From RBG-16-34-14 sp963798865 (GTDB lineage Bacteria > Bacteroidota > Ignavibacteria > Ignavibacteriales > Ignavibacteriaceae), in NCBI GenBank assembly GCA_963798865.1, contig CAWCVZ010000004.1:1364001-1428000 (forward strand): 64,000 bases of DNA. Direction: 5' to 3'. The translations under genes were made by a program, and so were the position numbers. The notes under the pieces were generated by a model that saw only the letters and a program-made list of their open reading frames with translations, had not been told where the DNA came from and made no database searches. Below are positions 8,585 to 17,636 of the stretch, piece after piece (the first letter of the stretch is position 1; each line of letters starts with the position of its first letter).

Positions 8585-9229
8585 ATGAAAGACATAACTG
8601 CATTCTTGTCATGGATTTTGGTTACCTTCATAACACTCCTTCCAATTATTAATCCTTTTAGTACAGCAATTATTTTGCTCGGTATCAGTTCACATTTGAG
8701 CAAAGAAGAACGCAACCGGCAAATTACTTTGGCTTGCATTTATATGACTTCTATCCTGGTTGTTTTTCTTTTAGCCGGTCATTTTATAATGATTATTTTC
8801 GGTATTTCCGTGCCCGGAATTAGAATTGCTGGAGGCATGGTAATAGGATTTCTCGGATTTCATATGTTGTTCCCAGGCAAGGAAGACATTTCAAATGAAG
8901 GAAAACAGGAAGCACTTCAGAAAAATAATATCTCCTTTACCCCGCTTGCGATGCCAAGTCTGAGCGGACCCGGTGCCATAGCAACAGTAATTACAATCTC
9001 GGCAACTATTGATGGACGTCATGGTTATGATAAAGTTTTTGCTTTTACTGGGGCAATCATTGCTATTGTTATCACAGCAATTATCTCATGGGTGGTTCTC
9101 AGAAGTGCAGGTTTTATGCGTCGTTTTCTTGGTGTAAACGGAGTTGATAGCCTCTCCAGGATTATGGGTTTTCTTCTTATCTGTATAGGTATCCAATTTG
9201 TAATTGTTGGAATAAAAGATCTTGCATAA
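8585..9229 (+). CDS. MarC family integral membrane protein
   Basis: A 214-residue inner-membrane protein with six predicted helices. Family features are the N-terminal LLPIINPFSTAIILLGIS, the Pro-rich LAMPSLSGPGAIATVI stretch around residues 121-136, and the C-terminal RIMGFLLICIGIQFVIVGI. MarC/YhgN proteins were once linked to multiple antibiotic resistance in enterobacteria, but that link was later withdrawn; they are related in fold to transporters and their substrate is not established. The gene is intact, with a plain AAGGAAAAATT ribosome-binding region. No operon partner downstream. Confidence 0.92.
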   Translation: MKDITAFLSWILVTFITLLPIINPFSTAIILLGISSHLSKEERNRQITLACIYMTSILVVFLLAGHFIMIIFGISVPGIRIAGGMVIGFLGFHMLFPGKEDISNEGKQEALQKNNISFTPLAMPSLSGPGAIATVITISATIDGRHGYDKVFAFTGAIIAIVITAIISWVVLRSAGFMRRFLGVNGVDSLSRIMGFLLICIGIQFVIVGIKDLA

Positions 9230-9394
9230 TAACCCGGTTTTTAAAAAAATCTGAATTTATTTCTCAATTGAAAGTAGTTCTATTTTTTTGAATTTCCTGA
9301 TCAAGAAAATTACCAGACCGAGTACTCTTAAAGTTTAAGACATACTAAAAACCGGGCTTAAATAAATAGTTTTTTCCAAAATAATCATCCCAAG

Positions 9395-9456
9395 TATGTA
9401 GTTCCTATTTCGTCCCTATGTCCTATTTACTTACTTTATTTCTCTTCATAACTTTA
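9395..9456 (+). promoter_or_regulatory. Repeated promoter module, copy C (upstream of 58-aa protein)
   Basis: The upstream box (TATGTAGTTCC then TATTTCGTCC) is at 9395-9415, then 8 bp, TATTT at 9424-9428, 20 bp and TAACTTTA at 9449-9456, an almost perfect Bacteroidetes -7 box. The small gene starts at 9482. The region 9230-9394 holds nothing else recognisable. Confidence 0.72.
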
Positions 9457-9481
9457 AAATAAATTATAACGGAGATATACA

Positions 9482-9658
9482 ATGTTTAGAAAATCTGTTA
9501 TTGAAGAATGCGGAGCTAAGTTTGATGGAATACAAAAGGTTAAGGGGGAGGACAAATTTGCACTTGCAACAGATCTTCAAACACACTCTACCTACTATCT
9601 TCCGATTAAAGGACTAACTAAAAAGAAAGTCCGGAATAAATTATTTAAAAGAGAATAA
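9482..9658 (+). CDS. Small hypothetical protein (58 aa)
   Basis: A 58-residue soluble-looking protein starting MFRKSVIEECGAKFDGIQ and ending KVRNKLFKRE, mixed charge, with one Cys. AACGGAGATATACA gives a good ribosome-binding site, and promoter module copy C ends 25 bp before the ATG, so transcription and translation are both supported although the frame is short. Family not recognised. It is one of several very small proteins in this window whose only obvious control is the repeated module. Confidence 0.68.
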   Translation: MFRKSVIEECGAKFDGIQKVKGEDKFALATDLQTHSTYYLPIKGLTKKKVRNKLFKRE

Positions 9659-9836
9659 GAAAAGATCCTGGTAATTAACAATTTAAACTGTATGCTGAAC
9701 ATAAGCCCATGTTCACAATAACTGGCACATTAAGTTGAATAGTCGAAACTACATTCAAAAATTGAGTGCACAATAATTTGCTGTAACTGAAAAATAGTTT
9801 TTGATTAAGAATAGCAATGATTTGAAAAAAAGCCTG

Positions 9837-9882
9837 ATTACCACAAGTTCAATGAATGAATTACCACAAGTTCAGTGAATGA
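9837..9882 (+). repeat. 23-bp tandem duplication
   Basis: The unit ATTACCACAAGTTCARTGAA plus TGA is present twice in tandem (9837-9859 and 9860-9882), with one mismatch. It lies in the 254-bp gap 9659-9912, just before the ribosome-binding region of the exported protein gene. Nothing else is recognised in that gap. Confidence 0.85.
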
Positions 9883-9912
9883 ATTATTTACCAATTTAAA
9901 GAAAGAACTACA

Positions 9913-10347
9913 ATGAAAACACAAATTGCCATTTTATCAGTGTTCTTGATATTTGTTCTGGCCATACCTTCGAATATGTTTGGTCAAGGTCAACTTCAAA
10001 AATACTTCAGCAATACAGCTAATAAAGTGAAAGCAACTGAAAACCCCGTAGAGAAGCGTCAGATACTTAAGAATTCATTCCAGGATATGTCCAAAGCATT
10101 GGACAAGATTCAAAATTCGGGATTGATTTCAGATAATGATCGTAAAGAGCTTCTTCAACTAAGTATTGCGTTGCAGGACAAACAAGATGAACTTGCAGGC
10201 ACAAATGGTTACGAACGAGTGTCAGATTCACAACTCAATAACTTCTCAAATTACGTTGTGCAGAGCATGGAACAAGCAGACCAGACCATAACCATTAGTC
10301 TTGTTGCCGCTTTACTGATAGTGATTATACTTATATTGATTCTATAA
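9913..10347 (+). CDS. Exported protein with C-terminal membrane helix (144 aa), partner of C11-like peptidase
   Basis: A 144-residue protein with a signal peptide (about 1-24, ending SNMFGQ) and a second hydrophobic helix at the extreme C-terminus (about 127-144, ISLVAALLIVIILILIL). The part between is helical and Lys/Asp/Gln-rich. The C-terminal helix has almost no cytoplasmic tail, so it could anchor the domain on the periplasmic side. It lies 26 bases before a lipoprotein of the clostripain-like fold, so the two are probably co-expressed. No family recognised; a role as inhibitor, chaperone or substrate of the peptidase is conceivable but is only an idea from position. Confidence 0.82.
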   Translation: MKTQIAILSVFLIFVLAIPSNMFGQGQLQKYFSNTANKVKATENPVEKRQILKNSFQDMSKALDKIQNSGLISDNDRKELLQLSIALQDKQDELAGTNGYERVSDSQLNNFSNYVVQSMEQADQTITISLVAALLIVIILILIL

Positions 10348-10373
10348 TGGTTTTTTAACAACGGGAAATTAAT

Positions 10374-11525
10374 ATGTGGATCCCTGACATCGGATCGATC
10401 AAGAGCACCAAATACTCATTGCTCCTATTGTGCCTTGGTTGTGTGGTGCTAGTTTTATTCCTAAGCTCGTGCGGTGTTAACCTTCCTGTACAGAATAATA
10501 CACAACAGGATTCCAATGATTTAAATGCAACGCAATACTCAATCATATTCTACATCCATGGCGACGGCAACTATCTCTACCATGATAACAACGGTAATGA
10601 ACTCAATGCCGACGACGAAACTCTTGCAGGCGCAATAAGAGTCGCACAACAAAACCCGAACTCAGAAGTTTTTATCTTCCATCAAAAACCCGCAAGGCAT
10701 TTCCTGTTTTTTTTCCCTCTTCGGGATGGAGATTTCTATTATTACCGGAATGGACGGCTCATTGCAAATGAATCTTACTGGTGTGATGAGGAAATTTCAA
10801 ACTTCAATGTTGAAGCAGAGTTGTATAATCGTTTCAAAGTTAACAATCAGAGCAGGATGATAAACATGTTCCTCTACTTTGGCCACGAAATTCCTGAGTT
10901 CGGCGGCGCAGGTTATGATGCATCTTATCCGGATCGCGCGTTTACTGTTTGGGATCTCGCGAGCGGGATGAAATTATTTACAACTAATTTCTCAAAGTTC
11001 GATCTTGTGGTACTCTCTACCTGTTTTGGCGGTACACCTTACACCATAGGTACGCTTGGACAGTTTTCAAAAACCATTATCGCCTCTCCGGACAATCTTC
11101 ATTTATCATACTTCGATCTTCATTTGATGGAACGGCTGGATATCAATTTGCAGGATGAAGACGTACCGGCTTTTGCAAAAAAATTTGCACAGCAGGCATT
11201 TAATCGGTTAACAGAGAATATCCAAACTGCTGTTAGCGTTGTTGTGTATGATGTGGATCGTGTGCAGAAATACTTACAATCAATTAATAAAGTTTATGAC
11301 CATATGGTTACCTACTTGAAAGAAGAAACACAAGTATCACCGGCAAAGATTGAGCACTGTGATTGTGCCGATGTTTCCGCATATAAATTACCGACAATGA
11401 ATGAAGGCATAGATGTGTTTTTCCGTTCAGCAAGATTTGGGCGGTTAAAAAACAAACAGAAACATTCGGGATGGGAATGCTGGAAATACGAAGGCAGGGG
11501 TTTGCAATCTCAAAGAATACAGTAA
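10374..11525 (+). CDS. Clostripain-like (C11 family) cysteine peptidase lipoprotein
   Basis: A 383-residue protein with a lipobox (LFLSSC, Cys at about residue 34) after an unusually long N-terminus, so it is likely a lipid-anchored envelope protein. The core has the clan CD layout: the strand YSIIFYIHGDGN, the His in LYFGHEIPE (about residue 172), and the Cys in LVVLSTCFGG (about residue 218), which would form the His-Cys dyad of C11/clostripain-like peptidases. The usual HGSG around the His is changed to FGHEIPE, so activity is not certain. The C-terminal tail is Lys/Arg-rich and contains SGWEC. It follows the 144-residue exported protein by 26 bases. Substrate unknown. Confidence 0.75.
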   Translation: MWIPDIGSIKSTKYSLLLLCLGCVVLVLFLSSCGVNLPVQNNTQQDSNDLNATQYSIIFYIHGDGNYLYHDNNGNELNADDETLAGAIRVAQQNPNSEVFIFHQKPARHFLFFFPLRDGDFYYYRNGRLIANESYWCDEEISNFNVEAELYNRFKVNNQSRMINMFLYFGHEIPEFGGAGYDASYPDRAFTVWDLASGMKLFTTNFSKFDLVVLSTCFGGTPYTIGTLGQFSKTIIASPDNLHLSYFDLHLMERLDINLQDEDVPAFAKKFAQQAFNRLTENIQTAVSVVVYDVDRVQKYLQSINKVYDHMVTYLKEETQVSPAKIEHCDCADVSAYKLPTMNEGIDVFFRSARFGRLKNKQKHSGWECWKYEGRGLQSQRIQ

Positions 11526-11603
11526 ACGGATTAGCAATCGTCATTATGGTTATACTTTCTCGATAAAATGAAACTTGAACATTTAAATGATTGAATAAAT
11601 TTT

Positions 11604-12722
11604 ATGAAAGATAAACACATAAAGGTCGGAAAAATTCTTGGAATTCCAATTTATTTAGATTATTCCTGGTTTCTAATTTTGGCATTACTGACATGGATGT
11701 TAGCACAAAGTTATTTTCCAAATGAATTTAAAAATTGGACAAAATTCTCTTACTGGCTGGTCGGTTTTATAACTTCAATTTTATTCTTTATTAGTATTTT
11801 GCTTCATGAATTTGGTCATTCTATAATAGCAATAAAATATAAGATTAAAGTAAAACGGATAACACTTTTCATATTCGGTGGAGTTGCTGAAATTTCAAAA
11901 GAACCACCCAAATCATCGGTGGAATTTTGGATTGCTATTGCCGGTCCGATTACCAGTTTCATATTAGCATCTGTCTTTTATTTATTAGCAAAATTATTTG
12001 AACAGAATGAATATCTTATGGCTTCATTTCAGTATCTTGCTTTAATAAATTTTATCCTGGCAATTTTTAATTTAATTCCGGGATTTCCGCTAGATGGGGG
12101 AAGAATTTTTAGAGCGATAGTGTGGGCTATTTCAAAAAACTACAAAAAAGCAACTACAATTGCAGCTAACGCCGGAAGATTTTTCGGATTCATTTTTATT
12201 ATGTTTGGTGTTTTTCTAGTATTTCAAAATAATGTCTTTAATGGTTTATGGATAGCATTTATTGGCTGGTTCCTTGAAAGTGCCGCAAATTCCCAGGTTC
12301 AAAGACAGGCTCTTAACGATTTACTATTCGGGCACCATGTGTACGAAGCGTTGTCGAATGATTTTGGTATTGTATATCCCGATTCCACCGTTCAGGAAAT
12401 TATAGAAAATCATTTCATTGGCGCTAATCGCAGATGTTTACTTGTAAAAGAAAATAATATAATGGTAGGATTCCTTACACCCAGGCAAATAAATTCAATT
12501 TCAATAAGCGATAGGCAAAATAAAACTGTAAAAGATGTAATGATGCCGTTACAAGACATTATTAAAATAAATTCTGATGAACTATTATTGGATGTATTAA
12601 AGGCCAGGGGCAAAAATGATGATAGCGAGATACCTATCATAGAAAACGGCAATTGCGTTGGAATATTAAATCACAACAGTATTTTCCAATTTATATTTGA
12701 ACTTCATAAGTTGGGGCATTAG
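11604..12722 (+). CDS. Site-2 protease family protein (M50) with CBS domains
   Basis: A 372-residue intramembrane zinc metalloprotease. Helices span residues 19-35, 50-67, 104-126, 137-157 and 190-220. The zinc motif HEFGH is at H68-E69-x-x-H72 and the third ligand motif is FPLDGGR near residue 165, so the catalytic set is complete. Residues 240-372 form a CBS pair (VYPDSTVQEIIENHF; VKDVMMPLQD), which in this family senses adenine nucleotides. Relatives cleave membrane-bound regulators such as anti-sigma factors. No such substrate is encoded next to it. It stands alone, 78 bases after the peptidase gene. Confidence 0.93.
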   Translation: MKDKHIKVGKILGIPIYLDYSWFLILALLTWMLAQSYFPNEFKNWTKFSYWLVGFITSILFFISILLHEFGHSIIAIKYKIKVKRITLFIFGGVAEISKEPPKSSVEFWIAIAGPITSFILASVFYLLAKLFEQNEYLMASFQYLALINFILAIFNLIPGFPLDGGRIFRAIVWAISKNYKKATTIAANAGRFFGFIFIMFGVFLVFQNNVFNGLWIAFIGWFLESAANSQVQRQALNDLLFGHHVYEALSNDFGIVYPDSTVQEIIENHFIGANRRCLLVKENNIMVGFLTPRQINSISISDRQNKTVKDVMMPLQDIIKINSDELLLDVLKARGKNDDSEIPIIENGNCVGILNHNSIFQFIFELHKLGH

Positions 12723-12829
12723 TCTTAATAAAAAAAATCTTTTGTTATTTTTTTCAATGCATTATTGCATTCAGTTAAAAATCTTTCTGAAGAAAAACCG
12801 ACATTTGCAAGGACTTACCTAGCCTCAAA

Positions 12830-12891
12830 GATGTAGTTCTTATTTCATCCCTTTGACTTATTTATATACTCGTAATTGCTGCCTAAATTTT
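12830..12891 (+). promoter_or_regulatory. Repeated promoter module, copy D (upstream of SPFH gene)
   Basis: The upstream box (GATGTAGTTCT then TATTTCATCC) is at 12830-12850, then 8 bp, TATTT at 12859-12863, 20 bp and TAAATTTT at 12884-12891. The next intact gene starts at 13085, with a possible gene remnant in between. Confidence 0.7.
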
Positions 12892-12928
12892 TTAAGAATT
12901 AAAGAACAAAAACTAAAATTGTGTGATA

Positions 12929-13019
12929 CCGCACTATGACAGCGTTGCTATTGCGCCGGAAGATGCACAAACCCTACGGCATCGATAATAAAATTTTTAA
13001 TCTGGATTGCGAACTATAA
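12929..13019 (+). pseudogene. Possible unidentified gene remnant in the 12723-13084 gap
   Basis: The 362-bp gap 12723-13084 contains promoter module copy D and a short stretch with protein-like character: HYDSVAIAPEDAQTLR in one frame and, after a one-base shift, GIDNKIFNLDCEL ending at TAA 13017-13019. There is no start codon or ribosome-binding site. The parent family is not recognised. It may be chance. Confidence 0.25.
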
Positions 13020-13084
13020 GCAAGTTCAAAAAAAATAAATCATTGTAACTGAAATTATGTACTTAAATATTAGAGGTAATTAAA

Positions 13085-14002
13085 ATGAGAAAAAGCAGTT
13101 CCTTTGCTGCATTAATCTTCATCATAATTTTTGGCATTGGTATAGGATTAGCTTTTGCCACTTATACTGGCCCGGCTAGCACAGAAAGCATATGGGTTGG
13201 TATTATTGCATTTGTTATCGCCCTCTTTGTTTCTCTCTCAATTAAGATTGCGGATCAGTGGGAACGTGTGGTGATATTGAGGTTAGGTAAATTTCGCTCA
13301 CTCCGGGGACCTGGACTTTTTTTTATTATCCCGATCATTGATGCAATACCTTACTGGATTGATACGCGCGTAATCACTTCTTCATTCACCGCAGAGAAGA
13401 CACTTACAAAAGATACAGTCCCGGTGGATGTAGATGCAGTGTTATTCTGGAAAGTTATAGATCCAAAGAAAGCGGCCCTGGATGTAGCCGACTATCAAAG
13501 TGCAATAAGTTGGGCTTCTCAAACTGCTCTGCGTGACGTTATTGGCAAGACCATGCTTTCTGATATGCTGGAAGGCAGGGAAAAGATTAGTAATGAGTTA
13601 CAGAAAATTATTGATGAACGCACCGAGCCATGGGGTATTAATGTTATTTCAGTTGAAGTTAAAGATGTACTGATTCCTCCTGCTTTGGAGGATGCGATGT
13701 CTATGCAGGCCCAGGCTGAAAGAGAACGTCAGGCAAGGGTAATTTTAGGAGATTCGGAAAGACAGGTGGCTGAAAAATTTGAAGAAGCTGCAAGAACCTA
13801 CACAAACAATCCTGTGGCATTACATTTAAGAGCGATGAACATGCTCTACGAAGGTTTGAAACAAAACTCAACGATTGTAATTGTACCCAGTTCTGCAGTG
13901 GATACAATGCAGCTTGGTGGTATGGCGGGGTTAACAGCTTTGACAATGGGAATCGGTCAGGAAAAAGCTAATAAAGAAAAAGAGAACGAGTCGAAAAAAT
14001 AA
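13085..14002 (+). CDS. SPFH/stomatin-prohibitin family membrane protein (slipin)
   Basis: A 305-residue protein with two N-terminal hydrophobic segments (about 8-28 and 36-54), then an SPFH band-7 domain (about 60-215; ADQWERVVILRLGKFR, GPGLFFIIPIID, TLTKDTVPVDVDAVLFWKV) and a helical Glu/Ala-rich C-terminus (AQAERERQARVILGDSERQ) that drives oligomerisation. Slipins form large rings in membrane microdomains and often partner an NfeD protein and act in membrane integrity. No nfeD gene is adjacent here. Promoter module copy D lies about 190 bp upstream and TTAGAGGTAATTAAA gives the ribosome-binding site. It starts the 13-37 kb island. Confidence 0.93.
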   Translation: MRKSSSFAALIFIIIFGIGIGLAFATYTGPASTESIWVGIIAFVIALFVSLSIKIADQWERVVILRLGKFRSLRGPGLFFIIPIIDAIPYWIDTRVITSSFTAEKTLTKDTVPVDVDAVLFWKVIDPKKAALDVADYQSAISWASQTALRDVIGKTMLSDMLEGREKISNELQKIIDERTEPWGINVISVEVKDVLIPPALEDAMSMQAQAERERQARVILGDSERQVAEKFEEAARTYTNNPVALHLRAMNMLYEGLKQNSTIVIVPSSAVDTMQLGGMAGLTALTMGIGQEKANKEKENESKK

Positions 14003-14035
14003 GTATCACTTTAATGAATGACTGAAAGAAAAATC

Positions 14036-15463
14036 ATGACTAATACAGATAATAAAAAACTTTATGAAATTGGCATGGTCGGTCTTGGGGTTATGGGGCG
14101 GAATTTTTTACTAAACATGGCAGATCATGGTTTCCGGGTTGCCGGGTATGATAAAGACAAGGAGAAAGTTGATGCATTAAGCCGGGAATCAGGGGAAAAA
14201 GATATTAAGGCTTCAGCGAATATCAACGAGTTTATTTCACTGCTTCGCAAACCACGGGCGATAATGATGCTTGTTCCGGCTGGGGCACCGGTTGATTCTG
14301 TTATCAAAGATTTGGTGGAACACCTGCAGCCTGGTGATCTTATCATCGACGCGGGTAATTCTTACTTTAAAGATACAAACCTTCGTGCAAGCAGACTGGA
14401 GGAAAAAGGTATTCATTTTATTGGCGTTGGCATATCCGGCGGCGAAGAAGGTGCGCGTAACGGACCGAGTATCATGCCTGGAGGACTTAAAGAATCTTAT
14501 GAAAGAGTTCGACCGATATTCGAAGCTGCCGCTGCTAAAGTTAATAACCAGCCATGTGTGACGTACCTTGGTCCGGGATCAGCAGGACATTTTGTAAAGA
14601 TGGTGCATAACGGAATTGAGTATGCGATGATGCAGCTTATCTCAGAAACATACGACTTGATGAAACGCGGTCTTAATTTCACAGATGATCAGCTGCATGA
14701 TGTTTTTAATGAGTGGAACAATGGCGAACTAAATAGTTATTTGATGGAGATTACAGGCAATATTTTTAACAAGGCAGATGAGAAGACAGGCAAACGGCTG
14801 ATTGACGAAATACTGGATGTAGCCAGGCAGAAAGGAACAGGAATGTGGACATCGCAAAGTGCAATGGAACTTCAAGTTCCGATTCCAACAATTGACCTGG
14901 CAGTCGCTATGAGAGATATTTCTGTTTATGAGAATCAACGAGAAAGCGCCGCCAAAGTTTTGCAATGGACAACACTTATTTTTAAAGGCGATCAAAATAC
15001 ATTTCTTACCCAATTACGTCACACGCTTTATACCGGCATGATCATCACTTATGCACAGGGTATGTCTTTATTAACTGTAGCTTCGGACAAATATAATTAT
15101 AACCTTGACCTTGAGGCAGTAGCCCGCATCTGGCGTGGTGGCTGCATTATTCGAGCCGGTTTACTTAAAGATATTCAGAATGCGTTTCACACAAAACGTG
15201 ATTTACCTAATTTACTACTGGATCCTAATTTATCGAAGAAGATTATAGAGAACCAGGATCATCTTCGTTATATAGTTTGCCGTGGGGCTGAGTTAGGAGT
15301 GCCGGTTCCTGCAATGATGGCATCTCTTGGTTATCTTGATGCTTACCGTAGTTCCTGGCTGCCGGCAAATCTCATCCAGGCACAGCGGGATTATTTTGGA
15401 GCCCACACCTACGAACGAATTGATTCCAAAGGTACATTTCATACCGAATGGATTAAGGAATGA
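14036..15463 (+). CDS. gnd: 6-phosphogluconate dehydrogenase (decarboxylating)
   Basis: Converts 6-phosphogluconate to ribulose-5-phosphate and CO2 with reduction of NADP(+), in the cytosolic oxidative pentose phosphate pathway. The N-terminal Rossmann motif is GLGVMGRNF, the family signature is SGGEEGARNGPSIMPGG, and the catalytic region is KMVHNGIEYAMMQL. With about 475 residues it is the full-length class. The start is uncertain: ATG 14036 (after GAAAGAAAA) is preferred, ATG 14018 adds six residues. Its stop overlaps the ATG of zwf (ATGA), so the two oxidative enzymes are translationally coupled. Base composition is visibly more GC-rich than the flanking genes. Confidence 0.95.
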   Translation: MTNTDNKKLYEIGMVGLGVMGRNFLLNMADHGFRVAGYDKDKEKVDALSRESGEKDIKASANINEFISLLRKPRAIMMLVPAGAPVDSVIKDLVEHLQPGDLIIDAGNSYFKDTNLRASRLEEKGIHFIGVGISGGEEGARNGPSIMPGGLKESYERVRPIFEAAAAKVNNQPCVTYLGPGSAGHFVKMVHNGIEYAMMQLISETYDLMKRGLNFTDDQLHDVFNEWNNGELNSYLMEITGNIFNKADEKTGKRLIDEILDVARQKGTGMWTSQSAMELQVPIPTIDLAVAMRDISVYENQRESAAKVLQWTTLIFKGDQNTFLTQLRHTLYTGMIITYAQGMSLLTVASDKYNYNLDLEAVARIWRGGCIIRAGLLKDIQNAFHTKRDLPNLLLDPNLSKKIIENQDHLRYIVCRGAELGVPVPAMMASLGYLDAYRSSWLPANLIQAQRDYFGAHTYERIDSKGTFHTEWIKE

Positions 15464-16969
15464 AATCTATGCAAGCAAATGAACAACTCAAACCAACAGT
15501 ATTTATAATCTTTGGCGGAGGTGGAGATCTTACCTGGCGTAAACTGGTACCGGCTTTATTTGATCTCACCGGGGATCGTAGTATGCCTCCACGATTATCA
15601 ATCATTGCGGTCGATCGCGTTGAATTTAGTGATGATGAACTGCGGCAGCGTCTTCATGACGGTGTTAATCAGTTCTCGCGTCATGGAAGTTGTTGACAAC
15701 GAGAAATGGAAACAGTTTGCTAAGCATATCTATTATCATCAGGGCGATTTCAAGAAGACGGAGACTTATACTGCTTTAAAAGCACAGTGCGAGAAACTGG
15801 AAGAAGAATGGAATGCTAAAGCCCAACTGATTTTTTATATGGCTACACCTCCCATTATGTTTAGCGAGATACCGAAATTTCTGGGCGATACGGGATTATC
15901 AAACGACCGGGAACACGCAAGATTAGTGGTCGAAAAACCAATCGGGTACAATTTAGAATCAGCAATAGAATTAAATAAAATATTTACCAACAGCTTCCAG
16001 GAATCCCAAATATTTAGGATTGACCATTACCTTGGCAAGGAAACAGTACAAAATATTCTGGCGTTCCGATTTGCTAATCCGCTCTTTGAACCAATTTGGA
16101 ACCGGCGTTACGTGGACTACGTAACCATTACTGTTGCCGAAGATTTGGGAATAGGACATCGCGGAGGTTATTACGATAAAGCCGGCGCATTGCGGGACAT
16201 GGTTCAGAATCATCTATTGCAATTACTTTGTCTTGTTGCGATGGAACCTATGGTTTCCTTTGATGCAGATGAGATACGTAATAAGAAAGTAGACGTTCTT
16301 CATGCTGTTCGTCCAATTCCACGCGATGAAATAAATCAGAATGTGGTTCGCGGACAATATGGCAAAGGCAAGGCAGGTGATAAAGAAGTAAGTGGATATC
16401 GCGAAGAAAATGGAGTGTCGTCTGATTCACAGACTGAAACATTTGTAGCAATAAAACTGTTCGTGGATAATTGGCGCTGGCAGGATGTGCCTTTTTATAT
16501 CCGCACAGGAAAACGTCTTGCGCAGAAGTCATCTGAAATTGTAATCCAATTTCGTTCTGTTCCACATCAATCATTTCCAAAGGAAGCGTCAATCGATTGG
16601 CAATCTGCACGCATTATTATCACAATTCAACCCGATGAAGGCATCGTACTTCGCTTTCAGGCAAAGGAACCTGGTCCGAAAGTACTATTGAAACAGGTTG
16701 ATATGCAGTTCAAATATCGGGAAAGTTTTTCCGGGCCATTTCCGGACGCTTATGAAACATTACTTTGGGACATTATGCAAAACGATGCAACATTGTTTAT
16801 GCGTGCCGATCAGGTTGAGGCTGCATGGCGAATTCTGATGCCGGTGCTCGAAGAATGGGCAGAAAAGAAACCAATTAATTTTCCTAATTACCCTGCCGGT
16901 TCCTGGGGACCGGAAGCTACAGAAAAACTACTTAGTCCGCAGGGGCATCATTGGTTGCAGCCAACATGA
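15460..16969 (+). CDS. zwf: Glucose-6-phosphate dehydrogenase, split by a frameshift near 15680
   Basis: Oxidises glucose-6-phosphate to 6-phosphogluconolactone with NADP(+). The first 75 residues (frame 15460-15696) carry IFGGGGDLTWRKLVPALF, the nucleotide-binding motif, and break off after VNQFSR. The remainder continues in the next frame from about 15685 (VVDNEKWKQFAKHIYY) to 16969. It includes the active-site RIDHYLGKETVQN with the catalytic His and the VEKPIG substrate motif. Together the two parts give a normal-length protein of about 500 residues. A one-base error in the sequence explains the break better than true loss, because both halves are well conserved. No 6-phosphogluconolactonase gene is adjacent. 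Confidence 0.9.
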
Positions 16970-16982
16970 TTAGTAGAGAAAT

Positions 16983-17619
16983 ATGGAAGGCGATAAAATG
17001 AAAAGAGAAATTCCAATTACAACATTATTTGTAGATATCGGCGGAGTATTGCTTAGCGACGGATGGAGTTATGAGTCACGAAAACTGGCGGTCAAAAAGT
17101 TCGACTTGAATACGGAAGAAATGGAAAACAGGCACAACCAGGCATTTGATACTTACGAGCTGGACAAACTTACAATTGAAGAATACCTGAACCATGTAGT
17201 GTTCTATGAGAAGCGGTCGTTTACTCCGGCTCAGTTTAAGAAATTTATGTTCGTCTCAGTCGAAACCATATCCCCAAATGATCGAGTTAGTTCGCAGACT
17301 TAAAACAAATTACGGCTTGAAGATTATCGTTGTCAGCAATGAAGCACGCGAATTGAATGCCTACCGGATTCGCAAATTCAAGTTAGACGAGTTTGTGGAT
17401 TTTTTTATTTCCTCCTGCTATGTCCGCTTGCGAAAACCAGACGCAGACATCTTTCGTCTTGCACTTGATACAACCCAAGCGTTAACCAAACAAGTAGTCT
17501 ATATCGAAAACACGCCGATGTTTGTCCGAATAGCGGAAGGCTTAGGAATTCGAAGCATTCTTCACACTGATTATGAGACTACGTGTGCGAAACTTACTTC
17601 GTTTGGTTTGAAGCTATGA
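16983..17619 (+). CDS. HAD-superfamily hydrolase, split by a frameshift near 17250
   Basis: A HAD-like hydrolase of about 210 residues once joined. The frame 16983-17303 encodes the first 90 residues, including motif I LFVDIGGVLLSDG with nucleophile Asp; the second acidic position is Gly, as in several HAD-IA subfamilies. After the shift, from about 17252, the next frame reads SQSKPYPQMIELVRRLK, VVSNEAREL (motif II, Ser) and LRKPDADIFRLAL (motif III, Lys), ending at 17619. Substrate unknown; a sugar-phosphate phosphatase or epoxide-hydrolase-like role is possible. It follows zwf by 14 bases, so it is probably in that operon. Confidence 0.82.
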
Positions 17620-17636
17620 AATTGGATTAGAAAAAA

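Noticed and set aside
16248..16610. 120-residue minus-strand frame opposite zwf
   Set aside because: A shadow of a conserved coding strand; no family or start signal.
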